Below, in pieces: positions 35,200 through 45,404 of a stretch of 64,000 nucleotides of DNA. Under the pieces are notes generated by a model. It was not told the DNA's origin. It did not search any database and saw nothing but the letters and a program-made list of their open reading frames with translations. Source of the stretch: Isoetes taiwanensis (lineage: Eukaryota; Streptophyta; Lycopodiopsida; Isoetales; Isoetaceae). Numbering within the stretch: position 1 is the first letter of the stretch; each line of letters starts with the position of its first letter. The position numbers and the translations under genes are program-made. Location: positions 6,483,042-6,547,041 of the forward strand of contig JAJEKV010000054.1 in assembly GCA_021234155.1 (NCBI GenBank). The letters run 5' to 3'.

Positions 35200-36630
35200 G
35201 AGGCTCACACCAAACTTGACGGCTATGTTACCATAGCTAGCAACCTGCCTGTTGACTTCCCTGTTCCTTCCAGTTATCTGGATTATGTGGTTGCCCGCCG
35301 CCACCTCTTTCTTCTTCCGAAGTGGCATATGGTGATGGTCCAGTTGATGTTCCCCAGCAAGACCGCAGATTTTCTTTGGATCCGGCGGACCTCTGTTGAA
35401 GACAAAGGTTTATTCTGCGCCCTTTTAGTCTTTGATCTCATTCACTGTAACGATCCGGATATGATCACCTTCAGAGTTGTTCAGCCAATGGCGTACATTT
35501 TTCATGATTTCTATCCGGCCGATAATACGGGACAAATTCGAGATGGGCCACATCAGAACTTTCGGGGTGATCCCACACTTCAATGGTTGCTTTTGGATAA
35601 CAACCCTATGCATGCGATCATGATCGGACACATGCTCTTCATCAAGAATACATGCACGAGCTTGCTCATCATTTGCCTCTCGGGCAAGCTGGTATTTACC
35701 GCAGCGAGATAAGGAAGTATCGGGACATCAGGATCTTCCCTTTGCACAAGTTTATATCAAAGACTGGCGGGGTTACAATCAACTACGTGCTCTCCTGGAT
35801 AGCAAGACAGTCTCCACGGGTTGGGATAGCCCTCCTGTCAACTCTCAGCTCCCTGCTTCTGTTTGGGACCATTGGTGCAAAGCTCTTGATCCGGACCTTG
35901 TCCGTGAATTGTGCCTTGAGCTCGGCAAGACGCATGCATGGTCCGCCATGCGGGCATGGTCCCCCTCTCCCTATGCTTCCACGGGTGTCCCTCCACGCCC
36001 CTTTTGGACCAAGGTCATGGATGGCCATGCGGGATGGACTCCGCCTCAGATCTCGACGGATCTCCGGTGGGATCCCCGTTTTGTACGACGCTCCAATTGG
36101 GAGGATGGTGCCACCCTTGATAACAATACCAATTGGATCTATATTCCCAATGGCGTGGTTGGCAGCGGCCTGCTGATGCTCTTCATGATCTTGACACCTT
36201 CTTGCGGAACGCCGCCACCTCACCGGATCCCCGAGTCCCACCGCCAAAGCTGGTTTTACGTCTGCTGCTCTCAAATGCATCTGGTCAGCTCTTTAAATCG
36301 GCGGCGTCCCATCTTTCCTTTGCAATCCGAATACCGGCGTCGGTGCTTTCGGTCTCGGACTGCCTCCTCATGGAGTGCCGGTTTGTTTCTTACGAAGCCC
36401 GGCGCCTTTGAAGACATGGTGCGCTCTCATTTTCTCATTGATGCTGATCACGCCCTTGGGCTCAACACTCCTCCGCTCTTCAAATACGCCGGGATCTCAT
36501 TGGCACTTACCATAATGGTGCCGTCCTCACCCCCCGTGAGGATCACTGGCCCGATGGCTTCCGCCGCCGAAACACTTCCTCCTTTTCTTCACCACGAAAG
36601 TGTCGTTTTGGTGGGGAGTGTTAGTCCCTG
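35200..36630 (+). pseudogene. second extra 3' coding region of the Ty3 element, unrecognised, broken
   Basis: Coding-like pieces run almost to the 3' LTR in changing frames: LPVDFPVPSSYLDYVVARRH (about 35245) through FLWIRRTSVEDKGLFCALLV and FRVVQPMAYIFHDFYPADN to 35700; then ELGKTHAWSAMRAWSPSPYA and WTPPQISTDLRWDPRFVRRS (35910-36130); then LDTFLRNAATSPDPRVPPPK (about 36190). At the end a Thr-Tyr-His-Asn-Gly-Ala-Val stretch runs into a basic tail whose stop is the TAG of the LTR start (TGTTAG). No domain is recognised. It may be the C-terminal part of the same extra protein as 33676-34909 or a separate product. Composition is Trp/Pro/Arg-rich without a clear transmembrane span, so an envelope-like role is not supported. 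Confidence 0.45.
36607..36618 (+). promoter_or_regulatory. polypurine tract
   Basis: TTTGGTGGGGAG lies directly before the TG of the 3' LTR, the position where plus-strand DNA synthesis is primed in LTR retrotransposons. Confidence 0.7.
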
Positions 36631-37185
36631 CGGCCTCCCGGGTGCGGGACTATTCATGCATACGACGGACCAGATCAAGAACAAGGATCCACAGTCAGCC
36701 ACGGGTCAGCCATCAAAGGCTCAGCAGAAGACCAAGCAGCAGACCACGCAGTCAAAGCCTGCGTCTGTCAACAAGAGGCGCCGCTCAGACAAGTGACGGC
36801 CCATCACCGCCCGCGTCAGCATCAGCGTGATTCTAGGCACTTCAAGAGGCACCGCCAGCATTCCTGCAAATCAGGCCTCCTTCCAGGAGTCGGTACCGAG
36901 ATCAGTCCGAGTGTCTATATTGGGCCAAAGGCCATTGTACTATATATATGAGTAGAGCTAGCACATTCTTCAGTTTTCTCTCGATTGCGAGAGCTCATGT
37001 ATGTTCATCATTGATATCAAGGAAGCTTGTCATTTTCCTCTCATTGTTCTCTTTTGTTCTGTTTTCTTCCTCTTGTTCTCTTTTTGCAAATCCCGCGTGA
37101 CATAGTCCCCCGGATTCTCCTGTTAGATCCATGGGTCCTCACAGAGGGCTGTCTTGCAGGAGTTCCCGAACCCAGACCCCAAACA
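36619..37185 (+). repeat. 3' LTR
   Basis: TGTTAG...CCAAACA, 567 bp. It matches the 5' LTR almost base for base from the ACTATTCATGCATACGAC word onwards, apart from a missing stretch of about 34 bp at 36966 and small indels near the 3' end. The first 35 bases differ clearly between the two copies. Confidence 0.93.
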
Positions 37186-38935
37186 GGAAGTTCTTAATGA
37201 ATGCATTTCACCTTCTCCTATAGGGTTGATCATACAAGAAGTGCCTGATTGGAAATTGTTTTTCGAAGTTTATGCTCTTGATATGGAAGGTCAATCTAGA
37301 CCTCTTCAGTACACTTTCTCGGTCATGGAAAATAAGCCAATAATGCAATGGAAGATGAGACCTTCAGCTAATAAATGGAGGCCAGATGAGGGAATACCTA
37401 TATGGCACATAGATGAGAATGGTAAAGCTAAGATTCCCAGGGGTCAACCAAAAGCTCTTAAGCCTTTTGCAGAGGTGGATTTACTGCAAAGCACATTGGA
37501 TGGCAGACATAACCCTGATAATACCAACCTTGCATTGATAGATTATTGGACACGGGTACAGGGATTATTGGGAGAAGTAGACACATCCTCTGATGAACTA
37601 AAAGATGAATGGCTACCTAAGTCTAGGTGGAGAGACTTGATAACATCTGAGAAAGTTGATGATGTGGTTAGTAATAGGCTTAAAAGCCTCCTTAGTCCAG
37701 CATTTAGCACTTAGATCTGAGAATGAGAGCCATATTGGGCAGAACAAATCATCAGGCTTCTTGGGGTTGAAATCCGACCTCCACTGGCCATTAAGGCAAG
37801 TGATTATCCCCCTCTTAAAGAGTAACTAAGCTTCCTTCTCAGTTTGAAGAGTAATGGGAAAATACAGATTGCCCAAAGGCTGGATTTGAGGTAGGATCTT
37901 GCCACGACAAACTCGCTCAATAATCTTCTTAATCTCAGGTAATGGCGGTTTACTTCTTATAATCTTGGCAATAAGGGCCTGATTATCAAGGTCGCAAATC
38001 CGGTTTATCACCTCAGGAATATGGAAGGAGACATAAGCTTGCTCATGCCTCCTAGAGCAAACTATGGCATCAGCATTCCCTAAGGGCGAATCAAGCTTCA
38101 CAGATATCATTGTAGGGGCCTCAGGTATGATCAGTAGTAAGTCTTTAGCCAGTAATAAGAGTTTTTGAGCTAAGAGCAGTACGCCGGGAAAGATTGGGTT
38201 GGCTATGTTTCCACATTGCTGAAAATCAAAAGTCCGACCAGTCATCGGACAAATGTAGATTAGCTCCTCGTATTGCAAAGCCCTTAACGTAGGAGAAAAA
38301 ATCCGGTGCAGCTGCCTTCATTCGATGATAGACCTCCAGAGTTGCAATATAGGTCTCTCAATGTATTCCCACCAAATATGGTTAGTGTTCACAAGAATAA
38401 CAAACTAAATAATGGTCGGGCTTTCAAGAGAGAAGGAGGATGGGATGGATATGCTGGAGAGGCAGCTAAGGCTTCTAAGGCTAGAGGGCTGGAATCAGGA
38501 TAGAAAACTAAGTACTCCATTCTGAGGCCATATCAAAAGGATTTGTAGGGCTCCAATGTGATATAATCGATGGTTTAAGAAGAATTTAGCTATTGCTGGT
38601 CTGTCTGCACCAAGATATGCAATTCTAGAATCCACCGAGTCAGCATTTGGATCTTGAGTAGTATGGGGGTGCCCCTCTTTGAAGATAATCTCAGGCAAGA
38701 CAGTTTCATCTACTATGAGGGTTCAAATATCGCAAGAGTTCCTTTGAGCCACCCACAGCAGATTTGAAAAGCACTGTAGAAGATAACAAAATACTTTGAC
38801 AGCTCCACTGAAGAGTTAGACGATCCAGAAGCTGAGGAAGTGCTAGAGTTTGAGCAGGAGCAAGCAATCTCAGGGGGAGAGGCAGCCCCATTCAATCTGG
38901 ACATGGATATAAGGCTTTCAAAATACACCAGTTAA
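37186..38935 (+). pseudogene. DUF7869-like transposase-type gene, 3' part
   Basis: After the right GGAAG copy the frame continues as Glu-Val-Leu-Asn-Glu-Cys and stays open to 37714: PIGLIIQEVPDWKLFFEVYA, PLQYTFSVMENKPIMQWKM and WRPDEGIPIWHIDENGKAKI. This is the region that follows the GHTHEDVD box in relatives. A later piece at 38306-38503 reads LPSFDDRPPELQYRSLNVF, and 38790-38935 reads KYFDSSTEELDDPEAEEVLE and an acidic end ending KYTS-stop, which looks like the true C-terminus. Between them the frame is broken. The gene was probably already decaying, or decayed after the retrotransposon landed. Confidence 0.55.
37826..38278 (-). CDS. unrecognised minus-strand ORF, 150 codons
   Basis: One of the few long frames in this part that is neither low-complexity nor a known element. 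It reads PMTGRTFDFQQCGNIANPIF, SVKLDSPLGNADAIVCSRRH and INRICDLDNQALIAKIIRSK. The residue mix is protein-like with alternating hydrophobic and charged residues. It lies antisense between two pieces of the DUF7869-like gene, so it may be an inserted fragment, or a chance frame opposite decayed coding sequence. No family recognised. Confidence 0.25.
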   Translation of the reverse strand: MQYEELIYICPMTGRTFDFQQCGNIANPIFPGVLLLAQKLLLLAKDLLLIIPEAPTMISVKLDSPLGNADAIVCSRRHEQAYVSFHIPEVINRICDLDNQALIAKIIRSKPPLPEIKKIIERVCRGKILPQIQPLGNLYFPITLQTEKEA

Positions 38936-41900
38936 TACTCGTGTTGAAGGGATATCTCAGAACAATAATTCATCGTTTAACAAATCTACAGATATTCCTC
39001 AATTCATAAGAAAGATGCAAACATATATTATATGGCCCAATGAAAAAATGAAGGTTTAGCTCACCATCGGGTTTAAGTGCATATCCATAGGATCACCGAA
39101 CTCAAACGAATTAATGCAAAGAAATATTTAGAGAAAAACAAGAGCTAAAGCATGTCTCTATAATCATTGGAAAAAGCAAAAAAATCATCAAATATATAGA
39201 AAAGATGCGTATATCCCAAGAATAAGTGTGTTCAGATCTAAAAGCTGATAGGAAACACTTTCATACAAGTTAAAGATTAGTGAGTGATGGAAACAAAAAA
39301 GGACTAAATACAACACAGGAACAAGTTGATGCATATAGAAGCGGTGTTAACTAGGAGAACATGCTGAAGGCAAAACCGTGGATGTGCCAGAACCTTACCT
39401 AAGCAGCGGATTGAAAAAAAAGAACTGGAGAAGGAAAAGGAGAAGGAAAATGCAATCAAGCAATTGCCTAGTTGCTTGGAGGTGACGTGGCATGCTTGTA
39501 CTGGTTGGGCAGGTTAAAGCCCATGGATCAGCAGGTTAACATTGCAAGGGCAGCCGAATCCAGCTGGATCTGAAGCCAACCTGCTAAAACTGAGTCAAAG
39601 GTCGGAACTTTCATGCAAGCACTCGGATGTAGGTAAATTCGTCTATCGGCTTTCTCCAGATGCTAATGTTTGGACAGAAATTATCCTGTAAAAAGAAAAG
39701 AAGAAATGCCCCTTTTGCATAAGGGCAAAGCAGGCACAGATCAGAGAACTGAATCATGACAAAAAGGACAAGGCCGAAAAAGCAATCGATTGTAGGCTGG
39801 AAGCACAAATCCATTTCGGGAAGGTTAGACGCGATTAGGCTAGGACTGTTGCATGGATTGAATAGGCCGGAATTGGTCTTGAGTATTTTGGATTGAAATT
39901 ATAGACTGCCAGAATGATTGATTGTTGGCTAACTCCAGATTTGCTGGAGCTGCAGAATTACAGCCCGATTTGTTGAACCGGGTAGTCATTGGTTCTTGAT
40001 TCAGTTTACAATGACAATGCATGTGCTGCTGAGATCTTGCTCAAAAATAACATGGCCTTCTAGCAAGCAAAAGTTTGAAAATGCGAGGTATGTCTAGGCA
40101 TAATTTAATAGCTCTGCTTCACGATGTGCTGTGCAGATTCTAAAGATCACAATGCCTGCACAAAGAACATACCAAATCCAGAGATACAGGCATAAAGCAT
40201 GAATATATACTGCACAAACATTTATTTCCTGTTTATATGAGCCTGACTAGGACAAACTAGATACCTATGCAGAGGGCAGCAAAATCCACGAGCACAGTAA
40301 TTATGATGGGCTCTCTAGTATGATTGCAAGATGTTAATGAGATTGAACCAGATGCCATGAGTTTACGTGATGCAGAACTTCTAGTAGCATCAAATTATGA
40401 AGGGTTCCGTTAATCTATGGTCCATATCATGCATGCAGCTATGCATTTCGATTTCAAGAATTGCATGGAATATAATTCTCACATATAATGCTGGATTCCT
40501 AGACTACTCAATGGAACATGGAAAGCCGCACTGGAAATTTATCCAAAGACAGCTTCACCCTCTCTTACATTAACGTAGATGCTACCTCTAATTATCTGGC
40601 AACACTACTCCAACAATCAGAAAAATGCGCAATATTGCCCAAGTTCGATGCAACAAAAAGCCAAAGAGATGGCAACCAGAATCTTGAATGCATGTGCTCT
40701 ATCCAGAACGATTTGGCCAGAAATAAAGGAAGCTTTAAATTCTAAAAATTGTAACTCCATCCTGCACAAATGAAATGCACAAAACTGACATCTTAGTAAC
40801 AAAGAAAATTTGAATCATGGCCTCCAAGGCAAAGATCGGTAAATATGGCTCCAAGTCCGCCGATTTTCAACAACATGAGCAGTCTGAGCAAACAAACAAA
40901 TACATGAAGAGCAATGTGAGGAAGGTATTTCTCAAACTCAACTCGCATGCATATACCAGAAGTAGATAAGTAAAATATGTACCTGCTAGATGGACAAGCT
41001 CATACCTGCATTTGTGCAAGTAGCATAGGACAAAATCCCATGCATCCACGCAAGTAGCATGTAGCATATAGAGGAAGCGTCAACAAGGAATCGGAAAGAG
41101 ATAGTAGCATGAGCTACTTTGGGAAGAGGCTGGAAAGGATCAGGCAAGGTAAGCAAAAGGGTACGGAAGAGGAAAGCAAAGGATAATGAAAGAGATACTG
41201 CTGTGAGAAGACGCTGATAACTAGCCACAAGAATGACGAGCACATATATAGCTGCTCGTCCCGTCCCAGAATAACGATCTGAGGGCTCGGACCGATGCCA
41301 TAGTTGAGTCTACATTATCATGAGGAGGTCAATAACTAATCAAGCTATAGAAAACATGTTTCCTTTTATTCATCCTTATTGTTGGAATTATGTTACAAAG
41401 GATTGTCACAGAATTGACTTTAGAAATTACAGCATTAGAAACTGATGTGGAAAGAAAGTGGTAGTTCAACGAAGAGACGAACTTTTTGTTTGATCATCCA
41501 TATTTTGTTCTTTACTTGGTCTACCTCACACTTTTCCAAGTAATTTTACTTGTCTACTATCTTATTTCATGACAATCTTTCCTCTTTTTATTCCACTTAA
41601 GATTTTCAACATATAGCAAATCCTTGTCAATAAGATCATGAAGGCTTATGCCAACAAAAGTGCAAAGGAATTGTATAAGTAATATAAGCAGTGTTTTTTA
41701 GTATATGGCTAACTCAACGCTTTAACCTAAGAAGCACATCATTTTTCTTAGTGTTCATAAACTTAGATCGACCTTGGCATGATGAAATACAAGACAAGTT
41801 TAATCTAGACTGTGTAAACTTACTGAATGTCAGTTATAATGATGTCGAAATTATAATGATGTCGAAACATATTTGCTTTCAAATACTTTGCAACTCCTTT

Positions 41901-42105
41901 GTTCTTTCCTAGGCTAAGTACTTTGTATCTCCATTATTCTATCCTAGGGTGGCGTAGTATATTCAAATACTACAATGTCAGAACAAATGATAGCTCCTAT
42001 GAAACCACTAGTAAAAGAGCACACTATAATGCCATTGATGTTTCTACTTGTAGATCGTCATATCCTTGATGTCCTTTGTGACATTATTACACATGTGATG
42101 AAGTA
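38936..42105. other. AT-rich region without a recognised gene
   Basis: Nothing with coding character longer than about 85 codons. A minus-strand stretch beginning near 41250 has a TATA-like word (CTATATAT, about 41244-41251) followed by a frame with a hydrophobic start (ATG at 41243), which could be a promoter and short leader of an unidentified minus-strand gene. I could not extend it into a gene. Confidence 0.4.
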
Positions 42106-42318
42106 AAAAAAGAAAAAGAAAAAGAAAAAGAAAAAGAAAAAGAAAAAGAAAAAGAAAAAGAAAAAGAAAAAGAAAAGAAAAAGAAAAAAAAAAAAAAAAA
42201 AGAAAAAGAAAAAGAAAAAGAAAAAGAAAAAGAAAAAGAAAAAGAAAAAGAAAAAGAAAAAGAAAAAGAAAAAGAAAAAGAAAAAGAAAAAGAAAAAGAA
42301 AAAGAAAAAGAAAAAGAA
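42106..42318. repeat. (AAAAAG)n hexanucleotide microsatellite
   Basis: About 35 copies of AAAAAG over 213 bp, interrupted once near 42175-42200 by an A-rich run. The strand asymmetry (only A and G on plus) is complete. Confidence 0.97.
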
Positions 42319-42684
42319 AATTACGTAAGTATTATGCAGGACCTTTCACCTTCTTGCACTTTATGTAATGTGGGAACTTGCAAGCTTGTAACTTATTATT
42401 GTTTGTATTTGTTCCTATTATATACGATTTAACAATTTAAAGTTTAATCCTCAAATAACAAGTACATGAATAGCCTATAGGACAACCAACTCCCATTTCA
42501 AAGGTGTTATGGACATTAATAAAGTTTTGTTTACTTCTGCCTCAACAATGTTCAAATATTATTAGCAAACCTCCCTTCTCATGTTCTCAAAGAAACATGC
42601 TAATACCATTAACAGTTTAGATGCAACAAAAGCATAGACAGCCAAACTATTTTCTAAAATATTCAATGTAAGAAACTGAACCAA

Positions 42685-43140
42685 ACTAATGAAGAGAATA
42701 GAATAGAATAGAATAGAATAGATTTTTTATCGTCCATGGAGGCCAATTGGCCTATGGGACCCAAACAAAAAGAGAGCAGCAAGCGTATTACTGTCAGGAT
42801 TAAAAAAACCCTGCCCAGAAGGGTTTTCGAGGGAAAAACCTTAGCAGTAATAAGTATGCTGGCACACTGTACAATTGTATATGACAATTCAATACGTCCC
42901 GGAAGACACAACTGAGTCCGTGCATCCATAACCAGGTATGACCCCAACAAGCCCACGTACACCGTATTCAATAACTCATGCAACGACTGGCCAGTCACTA
43001 GTAACCGAACATACCGCACTCGGATATGGGCAAATGCTGGGCAGATATGGAGGGCATGATATTCATCTTCAATGGCGCCATTGTGGCAACACTGACAAAG
43101 CCTCTCCTCCCGTGCTTCTGGGCAAATGGGTGTATAACTA
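42685..43140 (-). mobile_element. LINE with ATTCT-type tail, 3' fragment (copy C)
   Basis: On the minus strand this matches the 3' end of LINE copy A: RYVRLLVTGQSLHELLNTVY, VGLLGSYL then MDARTQ against the corresponding region of copy A, then the TTTTTCCCTCGAAAACCCTT block, GGGTCCCATAGGCCAATTGG, and a tail of (ATTCT)4-5 at 42685-42722. Near its 5' limit the CACCCATTTGCCCA word joins directly to GAAGCACGGGAGG, so about 90 bases present in copy A are deleted. Confidence 0.8.
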
Positions 43141-43142
43141 CT

Positions 43143-43235
43143 AGAATAGAATAGACTAGAATATATTTTTTAATGTCCACGTAGATCAATAGGTTGTGGG
43201 ACCCATTCAATGAGCTAGAACAACGTAGAAATCTC
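43143..43235 (-). mobile_element. LINE tail fragment, same family (copy D)
   Basis: Immediately beyond copy C, minus strand, lies a second 3' end: GGGTCCCACAACCTATTGAT, then AAAAAATATATTCTAG and an imperfect (ATTCT) tail at 43143-43165. It is in the same orientation as copy C, so the two copies stand head to tail. Confidence 0.6.
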
Positions 43236-43714
43236 AAACATAGATAAACATATGCTAAAGATGAAATCGTTGTTTGGAATAAACAAGCTTAAAGGTTAGT
43301 TTTAGGGTTTCCTTTGGATGGAGAAGAAATACTAAGTAGAAAGATACAAAAAATTATGCTAAGGTTTCTATATCACAACATTGAGTATAGGTTAATTACT
43401 TTATAAATATGCCAGGCCTATGCATTGATCATCTCAAAACCATTAAGTATATTCTTGCTATATCTTGCAGAAGCAAGCTCAAGTATCACCAAAGTAACAT
43501 CGCTGGATTCTCTAAATCGTAGCCTTTCATATAATTGCATCGTGCCAAGTCGACTTTTTTTGTTCTTCTTTTTAAAATTCCATAAAACGGATCGTGCCTC
43601 CTCAGCCTATTTAATGGCTCGAAGCATTCTTTTTATCATATCACTTCCGCAATTTGCTCATCCATGACCTAAGGTGATCTTCAGATCGTGCACTAGCTCA
43701 TTTTAGCTCTGCCA
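43236..43714. other. spacer, no gene recognised
   Basis: AT-rich. An 80-codon frame at 43425-43667 has no recognisable motif. The 5' limit of the copia remnant that follows cannot be fixed; no 5' LTR is present here. Confidence 0.4.
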
Positions 43715-45392
43715 CTACCATGTGTTACTCATGATCAGAACATACCAGTAACTAACGACCATGAGGTAGCTGAAGCAAAGGGTGGTCGTGGGAAAAGAAC
43801 CAATACCCAAATACTGCAAGATGAAGCATAGGTTAGTACTGAACTCTATGGTAGAGATCCTTCTGGAAGGAGTAGGAGATTAAAGAATAATTCTGCAGAA
43901 ATAAATCTAGTTGAAATATTGGCAATGCTTGATTTTGAGGCACCTGAAAACTTTGAGGAAGCCATAAATGCAGTTGATGCAGAAGAATGGAACAAAGCTA
44001 TGGAAAAGGAACTTAGTGCTTTTAAAAGAACTGATACCTTTGAATTAGCAAATTTACCTAAAGGTAAGAATGCAATAGGATGTAAATGGATTTATAAAAT
44101 CAAACAAGGAACTGATAGGAATTCTGTCAAATACAAAGCAAGACTTGTTGCACAGGGTTTTACCCAGAGGAAGGGCATTGATTATGAAGACACATTTTCC
44201 CCCATAGTTAAGATGACCAGTATTAGAATGCTTTTGTCAATGACAAATGCTCAAGATCTAGAAGTGCATCATATGGATGTGACCACTGCTTTTCTTAATG
44301 CCAAATTAGATGAAGATGTCTATATGAGACAACCCCCTGGTTTTGAGAAAGGGAGAGGAAAAGTATGGAAATTAAAACGAGCAGTGTATGGACTCAAACA
44401 ATCCCCAAGACAATGGTACTCATATTTGAAAGATCAAGGTTTTGCAAAACTTGAGAATCATGGGAACATATATCTGTTTAAGAGAGAAAAAGAATTTTGT
44501 TACATTGCCTTATATGTAGATGACAATGTCATGATTGGGAGCAACTTGAGTATACTGCAGAAATGCAAAGACATTTTGAAAAATAGGTTTGAAATGACAG
44601 ATTTAGGGGAATTAAAAAAATTCCTAGGAATTGAAGTTCACAGAGATAGGAAAAGAAAAATTATGACATTATCACAGGGACAAAACGTAGCAGGAGTTTT
44701 GAAAAGATTCAACATGGAGGAATGTAAAACAGTGAAGACTCCAATGGTTGCAGGAAACAAATTATCAAAAGATCAATGTCCTAAAACAGAAAAGGAGGAA
44801 GTTATAGCACAAAGTTTGCCATATCGAGAGTTAGTTGGATGTCTACTCTATTTAGCAAATTGCACCAGACCTAACATCTCTTATGCAGTAAACATTCTAA
44901 GCAGATATTGCAACAATCCAGGCATAGGTCATTGGCAGGCAGCAAAAAGGATTCTGAGATACCTAAAGGGTACAAGCAACTATGGTATAATGTTCAACTC
45001 AGGCAACTTAGAACTTCAGTCATTTTGTGACTCAGACTGGGGTGGAGACCCTGATGAAAGAAAATCCACATCTGGATTTATTCTGTTACTAGAAGGTGGG
45101 CCAATATCATGGAAGTGCAAAAAACAAAATTCAATAGCTCTTTCAACTGCAGAGGCTGAATATGCAGCTACTACACTTGCAGCCAAAGAACTTTTGTGGT
45201 GTAGAAGACTGCTAAATGAATTAGGAATGACTCAGGAGGATCCTTTAATTTTATAGTCAGATAGTACAAGTTGCATTGCTATGACAAAAAATCATGTTTC
45301 ACATGAAAGGAGCAAACATATAGAGCTGGAGATGCATTTTATTCGTGATCTTGTGAACAAATACATTGTACAGGTAAAGTATGTTCACACTG

Positions 45393-45404
45393 AAAATCAA
45401 CTAG
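45393..45404. repeat. 12-bp target duplication (left) of the poly(A) retroposon
   Basis: AAAATCAACTAG here is repeated at 47132-47143, directly after the poly(A) run. Deleting the insert and one copy restores copia codons TENQLADIF. Confidence 0.9.

Larger units (their letters stand above)
26136..37185 (+). mobile_element. 11.05-kb Ty3-type LTR retrotransposon, Tat/Athila-like, with extra 3' genes
   Basis: A complete insertion with paired LTRs (590 and 567 bp), TG...CA ends and a 5-bp target duplication. The order is gag, protease, reverse transcriptase, RNase H, integrase, which is the Ty3/gypsy order. The integrase ends with a GPY/F module (RWLGPYQI) and no chromodomain, which points to the non-chromodomain Tat/Athila side. 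Between integrase and 3' LTR about 3.9 kb codes extra proteins. Many frameshifts and stops split gag and the first half of pol, so this copy is not autonomous. I could not place a convincing primer-binding site after the 5' LTR. The polypurine tract is TTGGTGGGGAG just before 36619. Confidence 0.93.

Noticed and set aside
35200-36630. Envelope-like gene of the Ty3 element
   Set aside because: No signal peptide, transmembrane span or cleavage site is visible in any frame; position alone is not enough.
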